From Auanema rhodensis (lineage: Eukaryota > Nematoda > Chromadorea > Rhabditida > Rhabditidae): DNA of 64,000 nucleotides. The notes below the pieces were generated by a model. It did not search any database and was not told the origin of the DNA. It was given only the letters and a program-made list of their open reading frames with translations. The stretch is from contig CAXKVF010000079.1 of assembly GCA_964057225.1 (NCBI GenBank), positions 512,030 to 576,029 on the forward strand. The letters run 5' to 3'. The translations under genes were made by a program, and so were the position numbers. Shown here in pieces: positions 28,401-43,100 of the stretch (position 1 is its first letter; each line of letters opens with the position of its first letter).

Positions 28401-29600
28401 CCATGTTCATATTAGTCTAAAAACAAATTTTTATTGATATTGGTTCATGGTAACCATGACTTTGAAATTTACGTGAACTTTAATTTATGCTAATTAAATG
28501 TACACGTGATGTGCACTTGGTATGTAACTCGCTTCACGTGAAAGATAAAGAGATGCGGTTTTCAAAATTAGATTCCCCATGTTCATATTAGTCTAAAAAC
28601 AAATTTTTATTGATATTGGTTCATGGTAACCATGACTTTGAAATTTACGTGAACTTTAATTTATGCTAATTAAATGTACACGTGATGTGCACTTGGTATG
28701 TAACTCGCTTCACGTGAAAGATAAAGAGATGCGGTTTTCAAAATTAGATTCCCCATGTTCATATTAGTCTAAAAACAAATTTTTATTGATATTGGTTCAT
28801 GGTAACCATGACTTTGAAATTTACGTGAACTTTAATTTATGCTAATTAAATGTACACGTGATGTGCACTTGGTATGTAACTCGCTTCACGTGAAAGATAA
28901 AGAGATGCGGTTTTCAAAATTAGATTCCCCATGTTCATATTAGTCTAAAAACAAATTTTTATTGATATTGGTTCATGGTAACCATGACTTTGAAATTTAC
29001 GTGAACTTTAATTTATGCTAATTAAATGTACACGTGATGTGCACTTGGTATGTAACTCGCTTCACGTGAAAGATAAAGAGATGCGGTTTTCAAAATTAGA
29101 TTCCCCATGTTCATATTAGTCTAAAAACAAATTTTTATTGATATTGGTTCATGGTAACCATGACTTTGAAATTTACGTGAACTTTAATTTATGCTAATTA
29201 AATGTACACGTGATGTGCACTTGGTATGTAACTCGCTTCACGTGAAAGATAAAGAGATGCGGTTTTCAAAATTAGATTCCCCATGTTCATATTAGTCTAA
29301 AAACAAATTTTTATTGATATTGGTTCATGGTAACCATGACTTTGAAATTTACGTGAACTTTAATTTATGCTATTTAAATGTACACGTGATGTGCACTTGG
29401 TATGTAACTCGCTTCACGTGAAAGATGAAGAGATGCGGTTTTCAAAATTAGATTCCCCATGTCCATATTAGTCTAAAAACAAATTTTTATTGATATTAAT
29501 TCATGATAACCATGATTTTGAAATTTACGTGAACTTTAATTTATGAAATATGAAAACAAATTTTTATTGATATTAATTCATGTAACTCGCTTCACGTGAA
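19490..29600. repeat. Compound higher-order repeat with 178 bp chimeric monomer
   Basis: Eleven copies of a rearranged monomer lie in this block only. The 34 bp substituted patch sits at 19670-19703, 20376-20409, 21610-21643, 22316-22349, 23550-23583, 24256-24289, 26018-26051, 26724-26757, 27430-27463, 28136-28169 and 29546-29579. Spacing is 706, 1234, 706, 1234, 706, 1762, 706, 706, 706 and 1410 bp. Each interval equals 706 (three 176 bp monomers plus one of 178) or 706 plus 3, 6 or 4 whole monomers. A larger 1,940 bp unit is also clear: caaagttag at 19922 and 21862, and acgtgtac near 20005 and 21945. Two flanking flavours exist: eight copies follow a monomer with ctatttaaatg and gatgaagag, and three follow cgctgcacg (23414, 25882, 27294). 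Confidence 0.93.
19530..19703. repeat. Chimeric 178 bp monomer, first copy
   Basis: The monomer starts normally, then reads attaattcatgataacc in place of attggttcatggtaacc. After ttatg, the usual 32 bases, which carry the AATTAAA arm, the second CACGTG and GTGCAC, are replaced by 34 bases. The patch repeats this monomer's own upstream sequence (aaaacaaattttta through ttaattcatg), including its private taattc variant. Both junctions sit at short atg or tatg matches. This points to template switching or a double illegitimate exchange within the variant haplotype. The next normal monomer begins at atgtaactcgc, 19704. The start given is approximate. Confidence 0.88.
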
Positions 29601-32600
29601 AGATAAAGAGATGCGGTTTTCAAAATTAGATTCCCCATGTCCATATTAGTCTAAAAACAAATTTTTATTGATATTGGTGCATGGTAACCATGACTTTGAA
29701 ATTTACGTGAACTTTAATTTATGCTAATTAAATGTACACGTGATGTGCACTTGGTATGTAACTCGCTTCACGTGAAAGATAAAGAGATGCGGTTTTCAAA
29801 ATTAGATTCCCCATGTTCATATTAGTCTAAAAACAAATTTTTATTGATATTGGTTCATGGTAACCATGACTTTGAAATTTACGTGAACTTTAATTTATGC
29901 TAATTAAATGTACACGTGATGTGCACTTGGTATGTAACTCGCTTCACGTGAAAGATAAAGAGATGCGGTTTTCAAAATTAGATTCCCCATGTTCATATTA
30001 GTCTAAAAACAAATTTTTATTGATATTGGTTCATGGTAACCATGACTTTGAAATTTACGTGAACTTTAATTTATGCTAATTAAATGTACACGTGATGTGC
30101 ACTTGGTATGTAACTCGCTTCACGTGAAAGATAAAGAGATGCGGTTTTCAAAATTAGATTCCCCATGTCCATATTAGTCTAAAAACAAATTTTTATTGAT
30201 ATTGGTGCATGGTAACCATGACTTTGAAATTTACGTGAACTTTAATTTATGCTAATTAAATGTACACGTGATGTGCACTTGGTATGTAACTCGCTTCACG
30301 TGAAAGATAAAGAGATGCGGTTTTCAAAATTAGATTCCCCATGTCCATATTAGTCTAAAAACAAATTTTTATTGATATTGGTTCATGTTAACCATGACTT
30401 TGAAATTTACGTGAACTTTAATTTATGCTAATTAAATGTACACGTGATGTGCACTTGGTATGTAACTCGCTTCACGTGAAAGATAAAGAGATGCGGTTTT
30501 CAAAATTAGATTCCCCATGTCCATATTAGTCTAAAAACAAATTTTTATTGATATTGGTGCATGGTAACCATGACTTTGAAATTTACGTGAACTTTAATTT
30601 ATGCTAATTAAATGTACACGTGATGTGCACTTGGTATGTAACTCGCTTCACGTGAAAGATAAAGAGATGCGGTTTTCAAAATTAGATTCCCCATGTTCAT
30701 ATTAGTCTAAAAACAAATTTTTATTGATATTGGTTCATGGTAACCATGACTTTGAAATTTACGTGAACTTTAATTTATGCTAATTAAATGTACACGTGAT
30801 GTGCACTTGGTATGTAACTCGCTTCACGTGAAAGATAAAGAGATGCGGTTTTCAAAATTAGATTCCCCATGTCCATATTAGTCTAAAAACAAATTTTTAT
30901 TGATATTGGTTCATGGTAACCATGACTTTGAAATTTACGTGAACTTTAATTTATGCTAATTAAATGTACACGTGATGTGCACTTGGTATGTAACTCGCTT
31001 CACGTGACAGATAAAGAGATGCGGTTTTCAAAATTAGATTCCCCATGTCCATATTAGTCTAAAAACAAATTTTTATTGATATTGGTGCATGGTAACCATG
31101 ACTTTGAAATTTACGTGAACTTTAATTTATGCTAATTAAATGTACACGTGATGTGCACTTGGTATGTAACTCGCTTCACGTGAAAGATAAAGAGATGCGG
31201 TTTTCAAAATTAGATTCCCCATGTCCATATTAGTCTAAAAACAAATTTTTATTGATATTGGTTCATGGTAACCATGACTTTGAAATTTACGTGAACTTTA
31301 ATTTATGCTAATTAAATGTACACGTGATGTGCACTTGGTATGTAACTCGCTTCACGTGAAAGATAAAGAGATGCGGTTTTCAAAATTAGATTCCCCATGT
31401 CCATATTAGTCTAAAAACAAATTTTTATTGATATTGGTTCATGGTAACCATGATTTTGAAATTTACGTGAACTTTAATTTATGCTAATTAAATGTACACG
31501 TGATGTGCACTTGGTATGTAACTCGCTTCACGTGAAAGATAAAGAGATGCGGTTTTCAAAATTAGATTCCCCATGTCCATATTAGTCTAAAAACAAATTT
31601 TTATTGATATTGGTGCATGGTAACCATGACTTTGAAATTTACGTGAACTTTAATTTATGCTAATTAAATGTACACGTGATGTGCACTTGGTATGTAACTC
31701 GCTTCACGTGAAAGATAAAGAGATGCGGTTTTCAAAATTAGATTCCCCATGTTCATATTAGTCTAAAAACAAATTTTTATTGATATTGGTTCATGGTAAC
31801 CATGACTTTGAAATTTACGTGAACTTTAATTTATGCTAATTAAATGTACACGTGATGTGCACTTGGTATGTAACTCGCTTCACGTGAAAGATAAAGAGAT
31901 GCGGTTTTCAAAATTAGATTCCCCATGTCCATATTAGTCTAAAAACAAATTTTTATTGATATTGGTTCATGGTAACCATGACTTTGAAATTTACGTGAAC
32001 TTTAATTTATGCTAATTAAATGTACACGTGATGTGCACTTGGTATGTAACTCGCTTCACGTGAAAGATAAAGAGATGCGGTTTTCAAAATTAGATTCCTC
32101 ATGTCCATATTAGTCTAAAAACAAATTTTTATTGATATTGGTTCATGGTAACCATGATTTTGAAATTTACGTGAACTTCAATTTATGCTAATTAAATGTA
32201 CACGTGATGTGCACTTGGTATGTAACTCGCTTCACGTGAAAGATAAAGAGATGCGGTTTTCAAAATTAGATTCCCCATGTTCATATTAGTCTAAAAACAA
32301 ATTTTTATTGATATTGGTGCATGGTAACCATGACTTTGAAATTTACGTGAACTTTAATTTATGCTAATTAAATGTACACGTGATGTGCACTTGGTATGTA
32401 ACTCGCTTCACGTGAAAGATAAAGAAATGCGGTTTTCAAAATTAGATTCCCCATGTTCATATTAGTCTAAAAACAAATTTTTATTGATATTGGTTCGTGG
32501 TAACCATGACTTTGAAATTTACGTGAACTTTAATTTATTCTAATTAAATGTACACGTGATGTGCACTTGGTATGTAACTCGCTTCACGTGAAAGATAAAG

Positions 32601-35600
32601 AGATGCGGTTTTCAAAATTAGATTCCCCATGTCCATATTAGTCTAAAAACAAATTTTTATTGATATTGGTTCATGGTAACCATGACTTTGAAATTTACGT
32701 GAACTTTAATTTATGCTAATTAAATGTACACGTGATGTGCACTTGGTATGTAACTCGCTTCACGTGACAGATAAAGAGATGCGGTTTTCAAAATTAGATT
32801 CCCCATGTCCATATTAGTCTAAAAACAAATTTTTATTGATATTGGTGCATGGTAACCATGACTTTGAAATTTACGTGAACTTTAATTTATGCTAATTAAA
32901 TGTACACGTAATGTGCACTTGGTATGTAACTCGCTTCACGTGAAAGATAAAGAGATGCGGTTTTCAAAATTAGATTCCCCATGTCCATATTAGTCTAAAA
33001 ACAAATTTTTATTGATATTGGTTCATGGTAACCATGACTTTGAAATTTACGTGAACTTTAATTTATGCTAATTAAATGTACACGTGATGTGCACTTGGTA
33101 TGTAACTCGCTTCACGTGAAAGATAAAGAGATGCGGTTTTCAAAATTAGATTCCCCATGTCCATATTAGTCTAAAAACAAATTTTTATTGATATTGGTTC
33201 ATGGTAACCATGACTTTGAAATTTACGTGAACTTTAATTTATGCTAATTAAATGTACACGTGATGTGCACTTGGTATGTAACTCGCTTCACGTGAAAGAT
33301 AAAGAGATGCGGTTTTCAAAATTAGATTCCCCATGTCCATATTAGTCTAAAAACAAATTTTTATTGATATTGGTGCATGGTAACCATGACTTTGAAATTT
33401 ACGTGAACTTTAATTTATGCTAATTAAATGTACACGTGATGTGCACTTGGTATGTAACTCGTTTCACGTGAAAGATAAAGAGATGCGGTTTTCAAAATTA
33501 GATTCCCCATGTCCATATTAGTCTAAAAACGAATTTTTATTGATATTGGTTCATGGTAACCATGACTTTGAAATTTACGTGAACTTTAATTTATGCTAAT
33601 TAAATGTACACGTGATGTGCACTTGGTATGTAACTCGCTTCACGTGAAAGATAAAGAGATGCGGTTTTCAAAATTAGATTCCCCATGTCCATATTAGTCT
33701 AAAAACAAATTTTTATTGATATTGGTTCATGGTAACCATGACTTTGAAATTTACGTGAACTTTAATTTATGCTAATTAAATGTACACGTGATGTGCACTT
33801 GGTATGTAACTCGCTTCACGTGAAAGATAAAGAGATGCGGTTTTCAAAATTAGATTCCCCATGTCCATATTAGTCTAAAAACAAATTTTTATTGATATTG
33901 GTTCATGGTAACCATGACTTTGAAATTTACGTGAACTTTAATTTTTGCTAATTAAATGTACACGTGATGTGCACTTGGTATGTAACTCGCTTCACGTGAA
34001 AGATAAAGAGATGCGGTTTTCAAAATTAGATTCCCCATGTCCATATTAGTCTAAAAACAAATTTTTATTGATATTGGTGCATGGTAACCATGACTTTGAA
34101 ATTTACGTGAACTTTAATTTATGCTAATTAAATGTACACGTGATGTGCACTTGGTATGTAACTCGCTTCACGTGACAGATAAAGAGATGCGGTTTTCAAA
34201 ATTAGATTCCCCATGTCCATATTAGTCTAAAAACAAATTTTTATTGATATTGGTTCATGGTAACCATGACTTTGAAATTTACGTGAACTTTAATTTATGC
34301 TAATTAAATGTACACGTGATGTGCACTTGGTATGTAACTCGCTTCACGTGAAAGATAAAGAGATGCGGTTTTCAAAATTAGATTCCCCATGTCCATATTA
34401 GTCTAAAAACAAATTTTTATTGATATTGGTTCATGGTAACCATGACTTTGAAATTTACGTGAACTTTAATTTATGCTAATTAAATGTACACGTGATGTGC
34501 ACTTGGTATGTAACTCGCTTCACGTGAAAGATAAAGAGATGCGGTTTTCAAAATTAGATTCCCCATGTCCATATTAGTCTAAAAACAAATTTTTATTGAT
34601 ATTGGTGCATGGTAACCATGACTTTGAAATTTACGTGAAATTTAATTTATGCTAATTAAATGTACACGTGATGTGCACTTGGTATGTAACTCGCTTCACG
34701 TGAAAGATAAAGAGATGCGGTTTTCAAAATTAGATTCCCCATGTCCATATTAGTCTAAAAACAAATTTTTATTGATATTGGTTCATGGTAACCATGACTT
34801 TGAAATTTACGTGAACTTTAATTTATGCTAATTAAATGTACACGTGATGTGCACTTGGTATGTAACTCGCTTCACGTGAAAGATAAAGAGATGCGGTTTT
34901 CAAAATTAGATTCCCCATGTCCATATTAGTCTAAAAACAAATTTTTATTGATATTGGTTCATGGTAACCATGACTTTGAAATTTACGTGAACTTTAATTT
35001 ATGCTAATTAAATGTACACGTGATGTGCACTTGGTATGTAACTCGCTTCACGTGAAAGATAAAGAGATGCGGTTTTCAAAATTAGATTCCCCATGTCCAT
35101 ATTAGTCTAAAAACAAATTTTTATTGATATTGGTGCATGGTAACCATGACTTTGAAATTTACGTGAAATTTAATTTATGCTAATTAAATGTACACGTGAT
35201 GTGCACTTGGTATGTAACTCGCTTCACGTGAAAGATAAAGAGATGCGGTTTTCAAAATTAGATTCCCCATGTCCATATTAGTCTAAAAACAAATTTTTAT
35301 TGATATTGGTTCATGGTAACCATGACTTTGAAATTTACGTGAACTTTAATTTATGCTAATTAAATGTACACGTGATGTGCACTTGGTATGTAACTCGCTT
35401 CACGTGAAAGATAAAGAGATGCGGTTTTCAAAATTAGATTCCCCATGTCCATATTAGTCTAAAAACAAATTTTTATTGATATTGGTTCATGGTAACCATG
35501 ACTTTGAAATTTACGTGAACTTTAATTTTTGCTAATTAAATGTACACGTGATGTGCACTTGGTATGTAACTCGCTTCACGTGAAAGATAAAGAGATGCGG

Positions 35601-38600
35601 TTTTCAAAATTAGATTCCTCATGTCCATATTAGTCTAAAAACAAATTTTTATTGATATTGGTTCATGGTAACCATGATTTTGAAATTTACGTGAACTTTA
35701 ATTTATGCTAATTAAATGTACACGTGATGTGCACTTGGTATGTAACTCGCTTCACGTGAAAGATAAAGAGATGCGGTTTTCAAAATTAGATTCCCCATGT
35801 TCATATTAGTCTAAAAACAAATTTTTATTGATATTGGTGCATGGTAACCATGACTTTGAAATTTACGTGAACTTTAATTTATGCTAATTAAATGTACACG
35901 TGATGTGCACTTGGTATGTAACTCGCTTCACGTGACAGATAAAGAGATGCGGTTTTCAAAATTAGATTCCCCATGTCCATATTAGTCTAAAAACAAATTT
36001 TTATTGATATTGGTTCATGGTAACCATGACTTTGAAATTTACGTGAACTTTAATTTATGCTAATTAAATGTACACGTGATGTGCACTTGGTATGTAACTC
36101 GCTTCACGTGAAAGATAAAGAGATGCGGTTTTCAAAATTAGATTCCCCATGTCCATATTAGTCTAAAAACAAATTTTTATTGATATTGGTTCATGGTAAC
36201 CATGACTTTGAAATTTACGTGAACTTTAATTTATGCTAATTAAATGTACACGTGATGTGCACTTGGTATGTAACTCGCTTCACGTGACAGATAAAGAGAT
36301 GCGGTTTTCAAAATTAGATTCCCCATGTCCATATTAGTCTAAAAACAAATTTTTATTGATATTGGTGCATGGTAACCATGACTTTGAAATTTACGTGAAC
36401 TTTAATTTATGCTAATTAAATGTACACGTGATGTGCACTTGGTATGTAACTCGCTTCACGTGACAGATAAAGAGATGCGGTTTTCAAAATTAGATTCCCC
36501 ATGTCCATATTAGTCTAAAAACAAATTTTTATTGATATTGGTTCATGGTAACCATGACTTTGAAATTTACGTGAACTTTAATTTATGCTAATTAAATGTA
36601 CACGTGATGTGCACTTGGTATGTAACTCGCTTCACGTGAAAGATAAAGAGATGCGGTTTTCAAAATTAGATTCCCCATGTCCATATTAGTCTAAAAACAA
36701 ATTTTTATTGATATTGGTTCATGGTAACCATGACTTTGAAATTTACGTGAACTTTAATTTATGCTAATTAAATGTACACGTGATGTGCACTTGGTATGTA
36801 ACTCGCTTCACGTGAAAGATAAAGAGATGCGGTTTTCAAAATTAGATTCCCCATGTCCATATTAGTCTAAAAACAAATTTTTATTGATATTGGTGCATGG
36901 TAACCATGACTTTGAAATTTACGTGAAATTTAATTTATGCTAATTAAATGTACACGTGATGTGCACTTGGTATGTAACTCGCTTCACGTGAAAGATAAAG
37001 AGATGCGGTTTTCAAAATTAGATTCCCCATGTCCATATTAGTCTAAAAACAAATTTTTATTGATATTGGTTCATGGTAACCATGACTTTGAAATTTACGT
37101 GAACTTTAATTTATGCTAATTAAATGTACACGTGATGTGCACTTGGTATGTAACTCGCTTCACGTGAAAGATAAAGAGATGCGGTTTTCAAAATTAGATT
37201 CCCCATGTCCATATTAGTCTAAAAACAAATTTTTATTGATATTGGTTCATGGTAACCATGACTTTGAAATTTACGTGAACTTTAATTTATGCTAATTAAA
37301 TGTACACGTGATGTGCACTTGGTATGTAACTCGCTTCACGTGAAAGATAAAGAGATGCGGTTTTCAAAATTAGATTCCCCATGTCCATATTAGTCTAAAA
37401 ACAAATTTTTATTGATATTGGTTCATGGTAACCATGACTTTGAAATTTACGTGAACTTTAATTTATGCTAATTAAATGTACACGTGATGTGCACTTGGTA
37501 TGTAACTCGCTTCACGTGAAAGATAAAGAGATGCGGTTTTCAAAATTAGATTCCTCATGTCCATATTAGTCTAAAAACAAATTTTTATTGATATTGGTTC
37601 ATGATAACCATGATTTTGAAATTTACGTGAACTTTAATTTATGCTAATTAAATGTACACGTGATGTGCACTTGGTAAGTAACTCGCTTCACGTGAAAGAT
37701 AAAGAGATGCGGTTTTCAAAATTAGATTCCCCATGTCCATATTAGTCTAAAAACAAATTTTTATTGATATTGGTGCATGGTAACCATGACTTTGAAATTT
37801 ACGTGAACTTTAATTTATGCTAATTAAATGTACACGTGATGTGCACTTGGTATGTAACTCGCTTCACGTGAAAGATAAAGAGATGCGGTTTTCAAAATTA
37901 GATTCCCCATGTTCATATTAGTCTAAAAACAAATTTTTATTGATATTGGTTCATGGTAACCATGACTTTGAAATTTACGTGAACTTTAATTTATGCTAAT
38001 TAAATGTACACGTGATGTGCAATTGGTATGTAACTCGCTTCACGTGAAAGATAAAGAGATGCGGTTTTCAAAATTAGATTCCCCATGTCCATATTAGTCT
38101 AAAAACAAATTTTTATTGATATTGGTTCATGGTAACCATGACTTTGAAATTTACGTGAACTTTAATTTATGCTAATTAAATGTACACGTGATGTGCACTT
38201 GGTATGTAACTCGCTTCACGTGACAGATAAAGAGATGCGGTTTTCAAAATTAGATTCCCCATGTCCATATTAGTCTAAAAACAAATTTTTATTGATATTG
38301 GTTCATGGTAACCATGACTTTGAAATTTACGTGAACTTTAATTTATGCTAATTAAATGTACACGTGATGTGCACTTGGTATGTAACTCGCTTCACGTGAC
38401 AGATAAAGAGATGCGGTTTTCAAAATTAGATTCCCCATGTCCATATTAGTCTAAAAACAAATTTTTATTGATATTGGTGCATGGTAACCATGACTTTGAA
38501 ATTTACGTGAACTTTAATTTATGCTAATTAAATGTACACGTAATGTGCACTTGGTATGTAACTCGCTTCACGTGAAAGATAAAGAGATGCGGTTTTCAAA

Positions 38601-40139
38601 ATTAGATTCCCCATGTCCATATTAGTCTAAAAACAAATTTTTATTGATATTGGTTCATGGTAACCATGACTTTGAAATTTACGTGAACTTTAATTTATGC
38701 TAATTAAATGTACACGTGATGTGCACTTGGTATGTAACTCGCTTCACGTGAAAGATAAAGAGATGCGGTTTTCAAAATTAGATTCCCCATGTCCATATTA
38801 GTCTAAAAACAAATTTTTATTGATATTGGTTCATGGTAACCATGACTTTGAAATTTACGTGAACTTTAATTTATGCTAATTAAATGTACACGTGATGTGC
38901 ACTTGGTATGTAACTCGCTTCACGTGAAAGATAAAGAGATGCGGTTTTCAAAATTAGATTCCCCATGTCCATATTAGTCTAAAAACAAATTTTTATTGAT
39001 ATTGGTTCATGGTAACCATGACTTTGAAATTTACGTGAACTTTAATTTATGCTAATTAAATGTACACGTGATGTGCACTTGGTATGTAACTCGCTTCACG
39101 TGAAAGATAAAGAGATGCGGTTTTCAAAATTAGATTCCCCATGTCCATATTAGTCTAAAAACAAATTTTTATTGATATTGGTTCATGGTAACCATGACTT
39201 TGAAATTTACGTGAACTTTAATTTATGCTAATTAAATGTACACGTGATGTGCACTTGGTATGTAACTCGCTTCACGTGAAAGATAAAGAGATGCGGTTTT
39301 CAAAATTAGATTCCCCATGTCCATATTAGTCTACAAACAAATTTTTATTGATATTGGTTCATGGTAACCATGACTTTGAAATTTACGTGAACTTTAATTT
39401 ATGCTAATTAAATGTACACGTGATGTGCACTTGGTATGTAACTCGCTTCACGTGAAAGATAAAGAGATGCGGTTTTCAAAATTAGATTCCCCATGTCCAT
39501 ATTAGTCTAAAAACAAATTTTTATTGATATTGGTGCATGGTAACCATGACTTTGAAATTTACGTGAACTTTAATTTATGCTAATTAAATGTACACGTGAT
39601 GTGCACTTGGTATGTAACTCGCTTCACGTGAAAGATAAAGAGATGCGGTTTTCAAAATTAGATTCCCCATGTCCATATTAGTCTAAAAACAAATTTTTAT
39701 TGATATTGGTTCATGGTAACCATGACTTTGAAATTTACGTGAACTTTAATTTATGCTAATTAAATGTACACGTGATGTGCACTTGGTATGTAACTCGCTT
39801 CACGTGAAAGATAAAGAGATGCGGTTTTCAAAATTAGATTCCCCATGTCCATATTAGTCTAAAAACAAATTTTTATTGATATTGGTTCATGGTAACCATG
39901 ACTTTGAAATTTACGTGAACTTTAATTTATGCTAATTAAATGTACACGTGATGTGCACTTGGTATGTAACTCGCTTCACGTGAAAGATAAAGAGATGCGG
40001 TTTTCAAAATTAGATTCCTCATGTCCATATTAGTCTAAAAACAAATTTTTATTGATATTGGTTCATGGTAACCATGATTTTGAAATTTACGTGAACTTTA
40101 ATTTATGCTAATTAAATGTACACGTGATGTGCACTTGGT
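29600..40139. repeat. Satellite array with dispersed private variants
   Basis: Ordinary 176 bp monomers with no rearranged copies. Private changes such as cgtgacagat (near 31005, 32766, 34175, 35932, 36288, 36464, 38221, 38397), cacgtaatg (near 32907 and 38538) and gtgaaattta (near 34637, 35165, 36925) recur at whole-monomer distances, which shows local duplication. The pair cgtttcacg plus aaaacgaattt from the first 5 kb reappears near 33460-33535, an unusually distant relative within the array. Nothing but satellite was seen here. Confidence 0.85.
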
Positions 40140-43100
40140 AAGTAACTCGCTTCACGTGAAAGATAAAGAGATGCGGTTTTCAAAATTAGATTCCCCATGT
40201 CCATATTAGTCTAAAAACAAATTTTTATTGATATTGGTTCATGGTAACCATGATTTTGAAATTTACGTGAACTTTAATTTATGCTAATTAAATGTACACG
40301 TGATGTGCACTTGGTATGTAACTCGCTTCACGTGAAAGATAAAGAGATGCGGTTTTCAAAATTAGATTCCCCATGTCCATATTAGTCTAAAAACAAATTT
40401 TTATTGATATTGGTTCATGGTAACCATGACTTTGAAATTTACGTGAACTTTAATTTATGCTAATTAAATGTACACGTGATGTGCACTTGGTATGTAACTC
40501 GCTTCACGTGAAAGATAAAGAGATGCGGTTTTCAAAATTAGATTCCTCATGTCCATATTAGTCTAAAAACAAATTTTTATTGATATTGGTTCATGGTAAC
40601 CATGATTTTGAAATTTACGTGAACTTTAATTTATGCTAATTAAATGTACACGTGATGTGCACTTGGTAAGTAACTCGCTTCACGTGAAAGATAAAGAGAT
40701 GCGGTTTTCAAAATTAGATTCCCCATGTCCATATTAGTCTAAAAACAAATTTTTATTGATATTGGTGCATGGTAACCATGACTTTGAAATTTACGTGAAC
40801 TTTAATTTATGCTAATTAAATGTACACGTGATGTGCACTTGGTATGTAACTCGCTTCACGTGAAAGATAAAGAGATGCGGTTTTCAAAATTAGATTCCCC
40901 ATGTTCATATTAGTCTAAAAACAAATTTTTATTGATATTGGTTCATGGTAACCATGACTTTGAAATTTACGTGAACTTTAATTTATGCTAATTAAATGTA
41001 CACGTGATGTGCAATTGGTATGTAACTCGCTTCACGTGAAAGATAAAGAGATGCGGTTTTCAAAATTAGATTCCCCATGTCCATATTAGTCTAAAAACAA
41101 ATTTTTATTGATATTGGTTCATGGTAACCATGACTTTGAAATTTACGTGAACTTTAATTTATGCTAATTAAATGTACACGTGATGTGCACTTGGTATGTA
41201 ACTCGCTTCACGTGACAGATAAAGAGATGCGGTTTTCAAAATTAGATTCCCCATGTCCATATTAGTCTAAAAACAAATTTTTATTGATATTGGTGCATGG
41301 TAACCATGACTTTGAAATTTACGTGAACTTTAATTTATGCTAATTAAATGTACACGTAATGTGCACTTGGTATGTAACTCGCTTCACGTGAAAGATAAAG
41401 AGATGCGGTTTTCAAAATTAGATTCCCCATGTCCATATTAGTCTAAAAACAAATTTTTATTGATATTGGTTCATGGTAACCATGACTTTGAAATTTACGT
41501 GAACTTTAATTTATGCTAATTAAATGTACACGTGATGTGCACTTGGTATGTAACTCGCTTCACGTGAAAGATAAAGAGATGCGGTTTTCAAAATTAGATT
41601 CCCCATGTCCATATTAGTCTAAAAACAAATTTTTTTTGATATTGGTTCATGGTAACCATGACTTTGAAATTTACGTGAACTTTAATTTATGCTAATTAAA
41701 TGTACACGTGATGTGCACTTGGTATGTAACTCGCTTCACGTGAAAGATAAAGAGATGCGGTTTTCAAAATTAGATTCCCCATGTCCATATTAGTCTAAAA
41801 ACAAATTTTTATTGATATTGGTTCATGGTAACCATGACTTTGAAATTTACGTGAACTTTAATTTATGCTAATTAAATGTACACGTGATGTGCACTTGGTA
41901 TGTAACTCGCTTCACGTGAAAGATAAAGAGATGCGGTTTTCAAAATTAGATTCCCCATGTCCATATTAGTCTAAAAACAAATTTTTATTGATATTGGTTC
42001 ATGGTAACCATGATTTTGAAATTTACGTGAACTTTAATTTATGCTAATTAAATGTACACGTGATGTGCACTTGGTAAGTAACTCGCTTCACGTGAAAGAT
42101 AAAGAGATGCGGTTTTCAAAATTAGATTCCCCATGTCCATATTAGTCTAAAAACAAATTTTTATTGATATTGGTTCATGGTAACCATGATTTTGAAATTT
42201 ACGTGAACTTTAATTTATGCTAATTAAATGTACACGTGATGTGCACTTGGTATGTAACTCGCTTCACGTGAAAGATAAAGAGATGCGGTTTTCAAAATTA
42301 GATTCCCCATGTCCATATTAGTCTAAAAACAAATTTTTATTGATATTGGTTCATGGTAACCATGACTTTGAAATTTACGTGAACTTTAATTTATGCTAAT
42401 TAAATGTACACGTGATGTGCACTTGGTATGTAACTCGCTTCACGTGAAAGATAAAGAGATGCGGTTTTCAAAATTAGATTCCCCATGTCCATATTAGTCT
42501 AAAAACAAATTTTTATTGATATTGGTTCATGGTAACCATGATTTTGAAATTTACGTGAACTTTAATTTATGCTAATTAAATGTACACGTGATGTGCACTT
42601 GGTATGTAACTCGCTTCACGTGAAAGATAAAGAGATGCGGTTTTCAAAATTAGATTCCCCATGTCCATATTAGTCTAAAAACAAATTTTTATTGATATTG
42701 GTTCATGGTAACCATGACTTTGAAATTTACGTGAACTTTAATTTATGCTAATTAAATGTACACGTGATGTGCACTTGGTATGTAACTCGCTTCACGTGAA
42801 AGATAAAGAGATGCGGTTTTCAAAATTAGATTCCTCATGTCCATATTAGTCTAAAAACAAATTTTTATTGATATTGGTTCATGGTAACCATGATTTTGAA
42901 ATTTACGTGAACTTTAATTTATGCTAATTAAATGTACACGTGATGTGCACTTGGTAAGTAACTCGCTTCACGTGAAAGATAAAGAGATGCGGTTTTCAAA
43001 ATTAGATTCCCCATGTCCATATTAGTCTAAAAACAAATTTTTATTGATATTGGTGCATGGTAACCATGACTTTGAAATTTACGTGAACTTTAATTTATGC

